Shown here piece after piece: positions 1-7,782 of a stretch of DNA of 64,000 bases. Source of the DNA: Nonomuraea pusilla (GTDB taxonomy: Bacteria; Actinomycetota; Actinomycetes; Streptosporangiales; Streptosporangiaceae). The position numbers were made by a program, and so were the translations under genes. The DNA is taken from contig NZ_FOBF01000004.1 in assembly GCF_900109355.1 (NCBI RefSeq), positions 310,001 to 374,000 on the forward strand, given 5' to 3'. Position 1 is the stretch's first letter. Each line of letters opens with the position of its first letter. The notes below the pieces were generated by a model, which was not told the DNA's origin, did not search any database, and saw only the letters and a list, made by a program, of their open reading frames with translations.

Positions 1-187
1 CTACACCTGGCCGGAGGTCATCGAGGTGACGCTGCTCGTCGGCGACCCGTGGCCGAAGATCGACTTCTCCGACGGCAGGACGATCGGCGCGATGGGCATC
101 CAGGGCTCGGAGAAGCCCCGTGCCCGTCGCGCCACCGCCGAGCTGGCGGCGCTCATCAAGGAGCGCGGCGAGGCCGACGAGGGCTGA
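1..187 (+). CDS. C-terminal end of a probable PH-domain protein (partial)
   Basis: Only the last 61 codons are inside the window; reading frame 2 is open from the edge to a TGA at 185-187. The visible part has alternating short hydrophobic strands (a VTLLVGDPWPKIDFSDGR stretch) followed by a basic helix rich in Ala and Arg and an acidic tail. This pattern resembles the end of the small bacterial PH-like domain found in many actinobacterial membrane-associated proteins, but the diagnostic N-terminal part is missing, so the family is a guess. The next gene starts 109 nt downstream and seems to have its own promoter. Confidence 0.5.
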   Translation, partial: YTWPEVIEVTLLVGDPWPKIDFSDGRTIGAMGIQGSEKPRARRATAELAALIKERGEADEG

Positions 188-296
188 CCCGCGCCGCGTC
201 CGCCTGACTCGCGTCGCCCCGCCTGACCCGCGTCGCTCCCTGACCCGCTTCGTGTCCCTTATGTCGCGGCGGGCGCGCGGAGCGTAGCCTGAAGGC

Positions 297-1187
297 GTGC
301 TGCCGCCTACCGTCAGGGCCACGGACGTCGACTCGCCCGAGCAGCTCGCCGAGCTGCTCGACCGGCACGCCTACCTGGCCGACGAGGGGCTGGCCACCGC
401 CGTGTTCCTCGCGCTGAGGATGGGCCGCCCGCTGTTCCTGGAGGGCGAGGCGGGCGTCGGCAAGACCGAGCTGGCCAAGACCCTGGCAGAGCTCCTCGGC
501 GCGCCGCTCATCCGGCTGCAGTGCTACGAGGGTCTCGACGCCGCCCAAGCGCTGTACGACTGGGACTTCGCCCGCCAGCTCCTCCACCTCAAGGCGGCCG
601 AGGCGGCCGGCGTCACGGACGTGGGCCGTCTGGAGGGCGAGATCTACGACCGGCGCTTCCTCATCGCCAGGCCTCTGCTGAAGGCCGTCGAGACGCAGCC
701 GAGCGTGCTGCTGGTCGACGAGATCGACCGGGCCGACGACGAGTTCGAGGCGTTCCTGCTGGAGGTGCTCTCCGACTTCACGATCTCCATCCCCGAGCTG
801 GGGACGATCAGGGCGCGCACGCCGCCGGTGGTCGTGGTGACGTCCAACCGCACCCGCGAGGTGCACGACGCGCTCAAGCGCCGCTGCCTGTACCACTGGC
901 TGGAGCACCCGACCTTCGAGCGGGAGGTCGCCATCCTGCTGCGCCGCCTGCCCGGCTGCGGCCGGACGCTGGCCGAGCAGGTGGCGCGGGCGGCGGAGCG
1001 GCTGCGCGGCGCCGGCCTGGTCAAACCGCCTGGCGTGGCCGAGACGCTCGACTGGGCCGAGGCGCTGCTGACGCTCGGCGCGAAGGAGCTCGACCCCGAC
1101 AGGGCGGCCGCCACGCTGGGGGCGGCGCTGAAGTACCGCGAGGACGTCGCCGCCGTCCTGAGCGACGGCCTGCTCGCCAGGGAGTGA
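297..1187 (+). CDS. MoxR-family AAA+ ATPase (CoxD-like)
   Basis: Predicted 296-residue AAA+ ATPase of the MoxR class. Walker A (GEAGVGKT) is at about residues 50-57 and Walker B (LLVDEIDRAD) near 138-147, followed by a sensor-1-like VVVTSNRTRE. MoxR ATPases act as chaperones that insert cofactors or remodel partner complexes together with a VWA protein. Here the partner is the next gene, 5 nt downstream, and XdhC and a nucleotidyltransferase follow, so the unit matches the coxDEF-type maturation modules of CO/xanthine dehydrogenase-like molybdenum hydroxylases. No Shine-Dalgarno is visible before the GTG; a TAGCCT hexamer ends 6 nt upstream, which suggests a leaderless transcript. The structural dehydrogenase subunits are not in this window. 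Confidence 0.85.
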   Translation: MLPPTVRATDVDSPEQLAELLDRHAYLADEGLATAVFLALRMGRPLFLEGEAGVGKTELAKTLAELLGAPLIRLQCYEGLDAAQALYDWDFARQLLHLKAAEAAGVTDVGRLEGEIYDRRFLIARPLLKAVETQPSVLLVDEIDRADDEFEAFLLEVLSDFTISIPELGTIRARTPPVVVVTSNRTREVHDALKRRCLYHWLEHPTFEREVAILLRRLPGCGRTLAEQVARAAERLRGAGLVKPPGVAETLDWAEALLTLGAKELDPDRAAATLGAALKYREDVAAVLSDGLLARE

Positions 1188-1192
1188 CCGCG

Positions 1193-2329
1193 ATGACCGC
1201 GCCGGGGCCGCCGAGGGGAGCACGAGGGGTTCCGGCGTGGACGGGCGCCGCCGGCGAGCTCGCGGCCACCATGACCGGGTTCGCGAGGACGCTGCGGGCC
1301 GCGGGGGTGGCCGCCGACCACGAGCGCACCCAGAACCTGCTGCGCGCCCTGCGCCACCTCGACGTCGCCGAGCCGCGCCAGGTCTACTGGGCGGGACGGC
1401 TCACGCTCTGCTCGGGCCCCGACGACCTGCCGCGCTACGACCGCTGCTTCGCCGCGTACTTCGGCGGGCTGAGGGCGCGGGCGGAGCGGCCCGCCGTCGC
1501 CACGGTGACCAGGCGCCTCGCCGCCGACGGCGCGGGCGTGGACGACGGCGCGCGGGGCGAGGGCGAGGCGGTGCCGGGCGCCGCGAGCCGGGCCGAGGTC
1601 CTGCGCCACCGCGACGTGGCCAGGCTCACCGACGCGGAGCGGGCCGAGGTGCACGCGATGCTGTCCATGCTGCGCGCCGGGCGGGCCAGGCGCCGCTCGC
1701 GCCGCTTCGAGGGCTCCCACCGCGGCGTCCTCGACCGGCGCAGGACGATCCGCGACGCGCTCAGGAAGGGCGAGATCGCCCGGCTGCGCCACCGCAGGCA
1801 CACCACCAGGCCGCGTCCCGTCGTGCTGTTCGTGGACGTGAGCGGCTCGATGGCGCCGTACGCGGAGACGCTGCTGCGGTTCGCGCACGCGCTGGTCAGG
1901 AGCGAGCCGAGGGCCACCGAGGTGTACTCCGTCGGCACCAGGCTCACGCCGATCACCGCCGAGCTGCGCCACCGCGACCCGGGCACGGCGCTGGCCGAGG
2001 TGTCGAGGGCGGTCCCCGACTGGAGCGGCGGCACCCGGCTGGGCGAGGAGCTGCGCGAGTACCTGTCGCGGCGCAGCGCGCGCGGCGCGATCGCGGTGAT
2101 CGCCTCCGACGGGTGGGAGCGCGGCGACCCCGCGCTGCTCGGGGCGCAGGTCGCCAGGCTGTCCCGGCAGGCGTACCGGGTGATCTGGGTCAACCCGCAC
2201 AAGGGGTACGAGGACTACCGGCCGCTGACGGGAGGCATGCGGGCCGTGCTGCCGTACCTCGACGACCTCGTGGCGGGGCACAGCCTGGCCGCCTTCGAAG
2301 AACTCAGTGAAAGGCTCGCAGATGCGTGA
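1193..2329 (+). CDS. VWA-domain protein, CoxE-like
   Basis: A 378-residue protein ending in a von Willebrand factor A domain. The MIDAS signature DVSGSM begins at about residue 214, and the Thr (GGTRLGEEL) and Asp (ASDG) positions follow at the expected distances. The N-terminal half is the helical, Arg-rich region usual in CoxE proteins. In CO dehydrogenase clusters CoxE binds the CoxD ATPase, and the pair is needed to complete the Mo/Cu centre; that role is inferred here. The ATG is 5 nt after the upstream stop. The longer open frame reaching back inside the MoxR gene is an overlap artefact of high-GC DNA. Confidence 0.85.
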   Translation: MTAPGPPRGARGVPAWTGAAGELAATMTGFARTLRAAGVAADHERTQNLLRALRHLDVAEPRQVYWAGRLTLCSGPDDLPRYDRCFAAYFGGLRARAERPAVATVTRRLAADGAGVDDGARGEGEAVPGAASRAEVLRHRDVARLTDAERAEVHAMLSMLRAGRARRRSRRFEGSHRGVLDRRRTIRDALRKGEIARLRHRRHTTRPRPVVLFVDVSGSMAPYAETLLRFAHALVRSEPRATEVYSVGTRLTPITAELRHRDPGTALAEVSRAVPDWSGGTRLGEELREYLSRRSARGAIAVIASDGWERGDPALLGAQVARLSRQAYRVIWVNPHKGYEDYRPLTGGMRAVLPYLDDLVAGHSLAAFEELSERLADA

Positions 2330-3431
2330 CGTGCTGCCGGAGATCGTGCGCTGGTGGAGGTCGGGGGAGACGTTCGGGCTGGCCACGGTCGTCAGCACGT
2401 TCCGCAGCGCGCCGAGGCCGCCGGGCGCGGCGATGGCGGTGCGCGGCGGCGAGGTGGTCGGCAGCGTCTCCGGCGGGTGCGTCGAGGGCGCGGTGTTCGA
2501 GCTGGCGGCCGAGGCGTCCGAGCCGGTGCTCCAGCGGTACGGCGTGAGCGACGACGACGCCTTCGCCGTGGGGCTCACCTGCGGCGGCATCATCGACGTC
2601 TTCGTCGAGCCGGTCTCGCCGGAGACGTTCCCCGAGCTGGGGGAGATCGCGCGGGCGGTCGAGGCGCACGAGCCGGTCGCCGTCGCCACCGTCGTCGCGG
2701 GGCCGGGCAGGATCGGCGCCCGCCGGGTGATCTGGCCGGAGCGCTCGTCCGGGTCGCTCGGCCCCGCCCGCCTGGACGAGGCCGTGGACGACGACGCCCG
2801 CGGCATGCTCGCGCAGGGGCTGACCGGCACCCGGCACTACGGGGCGAGGGGCGAGCGGCGCCTGGACGACCTGGGCGTGTTCGTGCAGTCGTTCGCGCCG
2901 CCGCCGCGCATGCTGGTCTTCGGCGCGATCGACTTCGCCGCCGCCGTGGCCAGGATCGGCAAGTTCCTCGGCTACCACGTCACCGTCTGCGACGCCAGGC
3001 CGGTGTTCGCCACGGCGAAGCGTTTCCCCGACGCCGACGAGGTCGTGGTCAAGTGGCCGCACGACTACCTGGCCTCGGTGCCGGTGGACGCGAGGACGGT
3101 CGTCTGCGTCCTCACCCACGACCCGAAGTTCGACGTCCCGCTGCTGGAGGTGGCGCTGCGCACCGGCGCCGGGTACGTCGGCGCCATGGGCTCGCGCCGC
3201 ACCCACGAGGACCGGCTGGCCAGGCTGCGCGAGGCCGGGCTGACAGCGGCCGAGCTGGGCAGGCTCCGCTCGCCGATCGGCCTCGACCTGGGCGCGCGCA
3301 CGCCGGAGGAGACGGCCGTGTCGATCGCGGCCGAGCTGATCCAGCTCCGCTGGGGCGGCTCGGGCCGGCCGCTGTCGGACACCTCGGGCCGCATCCACCA
3401 CGAGGCCCGGACCGAGGGGCGCGGCGCGTGA
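2322..3431 (+). CDS. xdhC: XdhC/CoxI-family molybdenum hydroxylase maturation factor
   Basis: 369-residue XdhC/CoxI-family protein. Residues 1 to about 90 hold the conserved N-domain (VSTFRSAPRPPGAAM, then GSVSGGCVEGAVF, then GLTCGGIIDVF). A Rossmann-like C-domain starts near residue 197 (MLVFGAIDFAAAV, then VTVCDARPVF). XdhC proteins bind the molybdenum cofactor, promote its sulfuration and deliver it to xanthine-dehydrogenase-type enzymes. I chose the ATG at 2322, which overlaps the VWA stop by 8 nt and has GAAAGG 7 nt upstream; a GTG at 2307 would lack that ribosome site. It sits third in the maturation operon. Confidence 0.88.
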   Translation: MRDVLPEIVRWWRSGETFGLATVVSTFRSAPRPPGAAMAVRGGEVVGSVSGGCVEGAVFELAAEASEPVLQRYGVSDDDAFAVGLTCGGIIDVFVEPVSPETFPELGEIARAVEAHEPVAVATVVAGPGRIGARRVIWPERSSGSLGPARLDEAVDDDARGMLAQGLTGTRHYGARGERRLDDLGVFVQSFAPPPRMLVFGAIDFAAAVARIGKFLGYHVTVCDARPVFATAKRFPDADEVVVKWPHDYLASVPVDARTVVCVLTHDPKFDVPLLEVALRTGAGYVGAMGSRRTHEDRLARLREAGLTAAELGRLRSPIGLDLGARTPEETAVSIAAELIQLRWGGSGRPLSDTSGRIHHEARTEGRGA

Positions 3432-4012
3432 AGGGCTCCGGGGTGGCAGGGCTGCTGCTCGCGGCCGGGCGGGGCGCGCGGCTCGGCACGCCGAAGGCGC
3501 TCGTCGAGCACGAGGGGGAGCGGCTGGTGGACCGCGGCGTACGGCTGCTGGAGGAGGGCGGCTGCCACCCGGTCGTGGTCGTGCTCGGCGCGGCGACCGT
3601 CCAGGTGCGCGGGGCCGTGACGGTGCGCAACCCGGACTGGGAGTCCGGCATGGGCTCGTCGCTGCGGGTGGGGCTCGCCGCGCTGCCCGACGCCGCGCGG
3701 GCCGTGGTCGTCGCGCTGGTGGACCAGCCGTTCATCGGGCCGGGCGCGGTGCGCGCGCTCGTCGGCTCGGGCGCGCCCGTCGCCGTCGCCACGTACGGCG
3801 GCAGGCGGAGGAACCCGGTGCTGATCGCCCGTGAGCACTTCGCCGAGGTGGCCGCGCTGGCCGTCGGCGACGTGGGCGCGCGGCCGTTCCTCAGGGCGCA
3901 CCCTGAGCTGGTGACGGAGGTGCCGTGCGACGAGTACGGCGACCCGTCGGACATCGACACGCCCGAGGACCTCGCCCGCCTTCTCACCGGGCCCGCTGAT
4001 CAGGCCCGGTGA
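3428..4012 (+). CDS. Molybdenum cofactor nucleotidyltransferase-like protein (MocA/MobA type)
   Basis: 194-residue NTP-transferase-fold protein. The N-terminus has the family loop LLLAAGRGARLGTPKALVE, which binds the nucleotide triphosphate, followed by ESGMGSSLRVGL and the metal-binding ALVDQPFI. The C-terminal DPSDIDTPEDLARL is typical of molybdopterin cytidylyl- and related transferases. It probably attaches CMP (or GMP) to molybdopterin for the same enzyme that XdhC serves. The GTG start overlaps the xdhC stop by 4 nt (GTGA), which argues for translational coupling. The choice between cytidylyl and guanylyl transfer cannot be settled from the sequence; the family context favours the cytidylyl form. 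Confidence 0.82.
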   Translation: MKGSGVAGLLLAAGRGARLGTPKALVEHEGERLVDRGVRLLEEGGCHPVVVVLGAATVQVRGAVTVRNPDWESGMGSSLRVGLAALPDAARAVVVALVDQPFIGPGAVRALVGSGAPVAVATYGGRRRNPVLIAREHFAEVAALAVGDVGARPFLRAHPELVTEVPCDEYGDPSDIDTPEDLARLLTGPADQAR

Positions 4013-4034
4013 TCAGGCCCGCTGACCGGGCCTG
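4001..4034. terminator. Probable bidirectional terminator between convergent genes
   Basis: A perfect 9-bp inverted repeat (CAGGCCCGG at 4001-4009, CCGGGCCTG at 4026-4034) encloses a 16-nt loop. It spans the end of the nucleotidyltransferase gene (stop at 4012) and the end of the convergent minus-strand gene (stop at 4038). There is no U-tract, as is common in actinobacteria. Confidence 0.5.
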
Positions 4035-4037
4035 TGG

Positions 4038-4925
4038 CTAGAGGCGCAGCGAGGCGACGGCGGCGCGGTGGTCGCTGCCGGTGGCGGGGGCCACGCCCGC
4101 CTCGGTCGCGGTCATGCCGCGGTACAGGATGTGGTCGGGCCTGGTGACCGGGAACCGGGCGGGCCAGGTGAAGCCGAACCCGTCGCCCGCGACGGCCTGG
4201 GCGTCGGTCAGCGGGGGCGTCAGGCCGTGCATGCCGCGGTCGGTGGTGGCGGTGTTGAGGTCGCCGAGCAGCAGCAGGCGCCTGCTCGGGTCGGCGTCGA
4301 CGAGCCTGCGCGCGTGCGCGAGCGACGCGTCGCGTGAGGCGGTGTGACCGGGGCGGGCCGAGGCCAGGTGCATGACGTACACGGTGACCTTGCCCTTCGG
4401 CGTGGAGACGACGGCGCGCAGGGCGCGCGGCCAGCCCATGCCGACGTCGAGCGGCCTGGTGTCGCTGATGGGGTAGCGGCTCCACAGGCCGACCGTGCTC
4501 ACCGTGTAGTGGTACCTGAACATCGTGTCGAGCTGCTTGGCGGCCGGGCCGCCGGTGGTGAGCTCCTGGGCGGCCAGCAGGTCGAGGTCCTGGGCGATGG
4601 CGCGCACGGCGTCGCCCGAGGCGTTGTTGCGCACGCCCACGTTGACCGTGCCGACGGTCAGGTCGTGGGGGCCGCCCGGCGGGGTGCGCAGCAGGGTGGG
4701 CCCGAACATGACCGCCCAGACGACGCCCGGCACCAGCGCGGCGGCGGCGGCCGCCCTGGAGCGTGCCACCGCGGCGGCGGCGAGCAGCAGCGGCACCGCG
4801 ACGCCCAGCCAGGGCAGCAGGCTCTCCAGCACCGGGGTGACCCCGCCGAGTGCCGGGACGAGCTGGTGCCCCGCCAGCACGGCGGCGACCACGACGGACA
4901 TCACGACGACGACCCGGCTCAGCAT
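4038..4925 (-). CDS. Membrane-anchored endonuclease/exonuclease/phosphatase (EEP) family protein
   Basis: 295 residues: three hydrophobic segments at about 4-20, 38-54 and 58-78, then an EEP-fold domain from residue 88. Visible EEP landmarks are VGTVNVGVRNN at the first strand, LLAAQELTT with the metal-binding Glu, LLLGDLNTATTD with the Asp/Asn pair, and the final GSDHRAAVASL with the catalytic Asp-His. The substrate cannot be read from the sequence; relatives include nucleases, sphingomyelinases and inositol phosphatases. The ATG at 4925 was preferred because TAGCCT ends 7 nt upstream, as in a leaderless transcript; the longer frame would run into the divergent oxidoreductase gene. It is divergent from the LLM gene (94 nt). 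Confidence 0.75.
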   Translation of the reverse strand: MLSRVVVVMSVVVAAVLAGHQLVPALGGVTPVLESLLPWLGVAVPLLLAAAAVARSRAAAAAALVPGVVWAVMFGPTLLRTPPGGPHDLTVGTVNVGVRNNASGDAVRAIAQDLDLLAAQELTTGGPAAKQLDTMFRYHYTVSTVGLWSRYPISDTRPLDVGMGWPRALRAVVSTPKGKVTVYVMHLASARPGHTASRDASLAHARRLVDADPSRRLLLLGDLNTATTDRGMHGLTPPLTDAQAVAGDGFGFTWPARFPVTRPDHILYRGMTATEAGVAPATGSDHRAAVASLRL

Positions 4926-5019
4926 CCGAACCAGGCTAGCGGCTCCCGGCCGGACGCGCCGACACGCTAACCTGGAGCGGTTCGCCAACGGAACAACATT
5001 CGGTTTTCGGGAGCCCGGC

Positions 5020-6060
5020 ATGCGCATCGGTATGGCACTCAACTACTCGGGCGGCTTCAAGGAGACGGTTGCCGAGCTGGCCGACTACGAGAAGGCCGGA
5101 CTCGACATCGTCTTCGTGGCCGAGGCCTACTCCTTCGACGCCGTGAGCCAGATGGGCTACATCGCGGCGAAGACCGAGCGGCTGCAGATCGCCTCGGGCA
5201 TCCTGCCGATCTACTCGCGCACCCCCGCGCTGCTCGCCATGACCGCCGCGGGCCTCGACTACGTCTCCGACGGCCGGTTCACCCTCGGCATCGGCGCCTC
5301 GGGCCCGCAGGTCATCGAGGGCTTCCACGGGGTGCCGTACACCGCGCCGCTCGGCCGCACGCGCGAGGTGATCGAGATCTGCCGCAAGGTGTGGCGGCGC
5401 GAGCGCCTGGAGCACGCGGGCCGCCACTACACCGTGCCGCTGCCGCCCGGCGAGGGCACCGGCCTGGGCAAGCCGCTGAAGCTCATCAACCACCCGGTGC
5501 GTCCCCGCATCCCCATCGTGGTCGCCGCGATCGGCCCCAAGAACGTCGAGCTGACCGCCGAGCTGGCCGAGGGCTGGGAGCCCATCTTCTACGTGCCGGA
5601 GAAGGCCGCGGACGTCTGGGGCCCGTCGCTGGCCGCGGGCAGGGCCAGGCGCGACCCCGAGCTGGGCGAGCTGGACGTCATCGCGCAGGCCTCCCTCGCC
5701 ATCGGCGACGACGTGTCGGGGCTGCTGGAGTTCGGCCGGCCGATGGCGGCGCTCTACATCGGCGGCATGGGCGCCAAGGGCAGGAACTTCTACAACGACC
5801 TCGCCCGCCGCTACGGCTACGAGAAGGAGGCCGAGCGGATCCAGGAGCTCTACCTCGACGGCAAGAAGGACGAGGCGGCCGCCCTGGTGCCGTACGAGCT
5901 GCTGGAGCGCATGTCGCTGATCGGCTCCGAGGGGTTCGTGCGCGACAGGATCGAGGCGCTGAAGGAGTCGGGCGTGACCACGCTGAACGTGACGCCGCTC
6001 GGCCGCACCCACGAGGAGCGGGTGCGGCTCCTGGAGAAGGTCAAGGAGCTCGCCTCCTGA
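5020..6060 (+). CDS. LLM-class F420-dependent oxidoreductase (Rv3520c-like)
   Basis: 346-residue luciferase-like monooxygenase-fold protein. It matches the mycobacterial Rv3520c subgroup in its start (MRIGMALNYSGGF) and in the motifs ASGILPIYSRTP, GRFTLGIGASGPQVIEGFHG and PIVVAAIGPKNVELTAELA. Members use reduced or oxidised F420 as hydride carrier; the substrate is unknown. The ATG at 5020 has CGGGAG 6 nt upstream. It stands alone between the divergent EEP gene and the symporter, whose leader region begins about 20 nt after the stop. Confidence 0.85.
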   Translation: MRIGMALNYSGGFKETVAELADYEKAGLDIVFVAEAYSFDAVSQMGYIAAKTERLQIASGILPIYSRTPALLAMTAAGLDYVSDGRFTLGIGASGPQVIEGFHGVPYTAPLGRTREVIEICRKVWRRERLEHAGRHYTVPLPPGEGTGLGKPLKLINHPVRPRIPIVVAAIGPKNVELTAELAEGWEPIFYVPEKAADVWGPSLAAGRARRDPELGELDVIAQASLAIGDDVSGLLEFGRPMAALYIGGMGAKGRNFYNDLARRYGYEKEAERIQELYLDGKKDEAAALVPYELLERMSLIGSEGFVRDRIEALKESGVTTLNVTPLGRTHEERVRLLEKVKELAS

Positions 6061-6081
6061 GGGCGGCCCTGACCGCTCCGG

Positions 6082-6097
6082 TGTGACCTACCTCACA
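6082..6097. promoter_or_regulatory. CRP/GlxR-like operator, perfect palindrome
   Basis: The 16-mer TGTGACCTACCTCACA is a perfect TGTGA-N6-TCACA match to the CRP-family consensus, including the actinobacterial Crp/GlxR proteins. It sits 22 nt after the oxidoreductase stop and about 78 nt before the leader-peptide start, a position that could either activate or repress the symporter transcript. The match is seen directly; binding is inferred. Confidence 0.7.
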
Positions 6098-6159
6098 TCG
6101 AGGGTCGGGAATACTCCCGGTTTGATGAGGTGTTGACGGATCTCGTGAGGTTTACCGTG

Positions 6160-6228
6160 GTGATCGTGCGGCTCGTCGAGCGGCTGCACGTCGATCTGTG
6201 CCGTCTGCACGGCACCCTCTGTCGCTGA
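6160..6228 (+). CDS. Cysteine-containing leader peptide upstream of symporter
   Basis: A 22-codon ORF starting with GTG at 6160 (GTGAGG at 6145-6150 as ribosome site) and ending TGA at 6226-6228. The peptide is MIVRLVERLHVDLCRLHGTLCR. The R-x-HVDLCR...LCR pattern matches the short leader peptides known upstream of sulfur and cysteine genes in many actinobacteria, in which Cys codons near the end sense cysteinyl-tRNA supply. The two Cys codons here are 14 and 21; the second is two codons before the stop. The downstream gene is a DAACS-family symporter, whose relatives include the L-cystine carrier TcyP, so a cysteine-responsive cystine transporter is the simplest reading. Confidence 0.75.
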   Translation: MIVRLVERLHVDLCRLHGTLCR

Positions 6229-6311
6229 CTCCGGACGTCAACCAACCCCGCCACCCGTCACACCTCATCCGCATGCCCTCCCCCCATCTCGGCATGCCGT
6301 CACCCCCGGAG
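6229..6311 (+). promoter_or_regulatory. Possible anti-Shine-Dalgarno structure controlled by the leader peptide
   Basis: Directly after the leader stop, CTCCGG (6229-6234) is fully complementary to CCGGAG (6306-6311), which contains the symporter ribosome site GGAG. Between them lies a 7-bp hairpin (GCATGCC at 6271-6277, GGCATGC at 6291-6297) that would bring the two elements together. A ribosome stalled at the last Cys codon would cover 6229-6234 and leave the symporter ribosome site free. The pairings are visible; the regulatory switch is inferred. Confidence 0.45.
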
Positions 6312-6316
6312 CTCTC

Positions 6317-7612
6317 GTGAAGAGATTCAGCTTTTCCCTGCAACTGCTGCTCGGCCTCGTCGTCGGCGTCGCACTCGGTTTCGCCGCCAAGGTCTGGGAC
6401 GTCACCTGGCTGGCCGAGACGCTGACCCAGGTCGGCAAGATCTTCGTCCAGCTGCTGAAGCTGGCCGTGCCCCCGCTCGTCTTCACCGCGGTGCTGGTGA
6501 GCGTCGCCAACCTGCGCAACGTCAACGGCGCCGCCCGGCTGGCCACCAAGACCCTGCTGTGGTTCCTCGCCACCGCCGCCATCGCCGTGACGCTCGCGAT
6601 CGTCCTCGGCCTGATCATCAACCCCGGCCAGGGCGTCACCCTCGACACCTCCGCCGCCAAGCCCGTCGACACCGAGGGCGCCGGCACCTGGCTCGACTTC
6701 GTCACCGGCATCCTGCCCACCAACATCGTCACCGCGTTCACCGAGGTGAACGTCCTCCAGATCGTCTTCCTCGGCGTCGTGCTCGGCGCGGCCACCCTCG
6801 CCGTCGGCGAGAAGGCCGAGCCGGTGCTTGCCTTCAGCAAGGCCGTGCTCGAACTCGTGCAGAAGGCCCTGTGGTGGGTCATCCGCCTGGCCCCGATCGG
6901 CACCGCCGGCCTCATCGGCAAGGCCGTCGCCACCTACGGCTGGGACCTGCTCGCGCCCCTCGCCAAGTTTAGTGTTGGCGTGTACGTCGGCTGCCTCATC
7001 GTCCTGCTGGCCGTCTACCCGACGCTGCTCGCGGTCTTCGGCAGGGTCAGCCCGATCACGTTCTTCCGCAACGCCTGGCCCGCCATCGAGCTGGCCTTCG
7101 TCTCCCGCTCCTCGGTCGGCACGCTGCCCCTGACCCAGCGCGTCACCGTCGAGCGCAACGGCGTCGACCGCGACTACGCCGCCTTCGCCGTCCCGTTCGG
7201 CGCCACCACCAAGATGGACGGCTGCGCCTCCGTCTACCCGGCGCTGGCCGCGATCTTCGTCGCGCAGGTCTTCGGGCTGCACCTCGGGATCGGCGACTAC
7301 CTGCTCATCGCGTTCGTCTCGGTCGTCGGCTCGGCCGCGACCGCGGGCCTGACCGGCGCGATCGTCATGCTGACGCTCACGCTGAGCACGCTGGGGCTGC
7401 CGCTGGAGGGCGTCGGCCTGCTGCTCGCCATCGACCCGATCCTCGACATGATCCGCACCGCCACGAACGTCGCCGGGCAGCTCGTCGTCCCGGTGCTGGT
7501 GGCCCGCTCGGAGGGCCGTCTCGACGAGGCCGTCTTCAACGCTCCGCCGCAGCCGCTCGACGACGCCCCCGCCGTGCGCCCGGCGGCCGTCGCGAAGCCC
7601 GCGACGGCCTGA
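6317..7612 (+). CDS. DAACS-family dicarboxylate/amino acid:cation symporter, possibly L-cystine
   Basis: 431-residue membrane protein of the GltP/DctA/TcyP family, with about eight hydrophobic helices plus re-entrant loops. Family hallmarks are the serine-rich RSSVGTLPLTQ loop, FGATTKMDGCASVYPALAAIF (NMDGT region) and IDPILDMIRTATNVAGQ (the DxxRTxxNVxG substrate/cation site). It couples Na+ or H+ to uptake of acidic amino acids, C4-dicarboxylates or cystine. The cysteine leader peptide just upstream makes L-cystine the favoured substrate, but this is context, not residue evidence. Translation starts at GTG 6317 with GGAG 5 nt upstream. A strong hairpin at 7671-7710 ends the unit. Confidence 0.85.
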   Translation: MKRFSFSLQLLLGLVVGVALGFAAKVWDVTWLAETLTQVGKIFVQLLKLAVPPLVFTAVLVSVANLRNVNGAARLATKTLLWFLATAAIAVTLAIVLGLIINPGQGVTLDTSAAKPVDTEGAGTWLDFVTGILPTNIVTAFTEVNVLQIVFLGVVLGAATLAVGEKAEPVLAFSKAVLELVQKALWWVIRLAPIGTAGLIGKAVATYGWDLLAPLAKFSVGVYVGCLIVLLAVYPTLLAVFGRVSPITFFRNAWPAIELAFVSRSSVGTLPLTQRVTVERNGVDRDYAAFAVPFGATTKMDGCASVYPALAAIFVAQVFGLHLGIGDYLLIAFVSVVGSAATAGLTGAIVMLTLTLSTLGLPLEGVGLLLAIDPILDMIRTATNVAGQLVVPVLVARSEGRLDEAVFNAPPQPLDDAPAVRPAAVAKPATA

Positions 7613-7670
7613 CGGGCCCGCCCGCCTCGTCCTTCCAGGCCGTCCTTCCACGTCGTCCATCCACGTCGTC

Positions 7671-7710
7671 CAGCCGCCCCGTCCGGCCTCTTGGCCGGGC
7701 GAGGCGGCTG
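7671..7710 (+). terminator. Terminator of the symporter transcript
   Basis: Long GC-rich hairpin: CAGCCGCC (7671-7678) pairs with GGCGGCTG (7703-7710), and inside it CCGGCC pairs with GGCCGG around a TCTT loop. It lies 58 nt after the symporter stop. Confidence 0.65.
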
Positions 7711-7782
7711 TTCGCGGAGCGGCAGGGGCCGTGGGGGCCTAGGGTGGTCGGAAATACCCATTGATCTGTAATTGGCGGGGAT

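Noticed and set aside
521..1192. Upstream extension of the VWA gene into the MoxR gene
   Set aside because: The extra 224 codons give Arg/Ala-rich nonsense overlapping a clear AAA+ gene; ATG 1193 fits the family.
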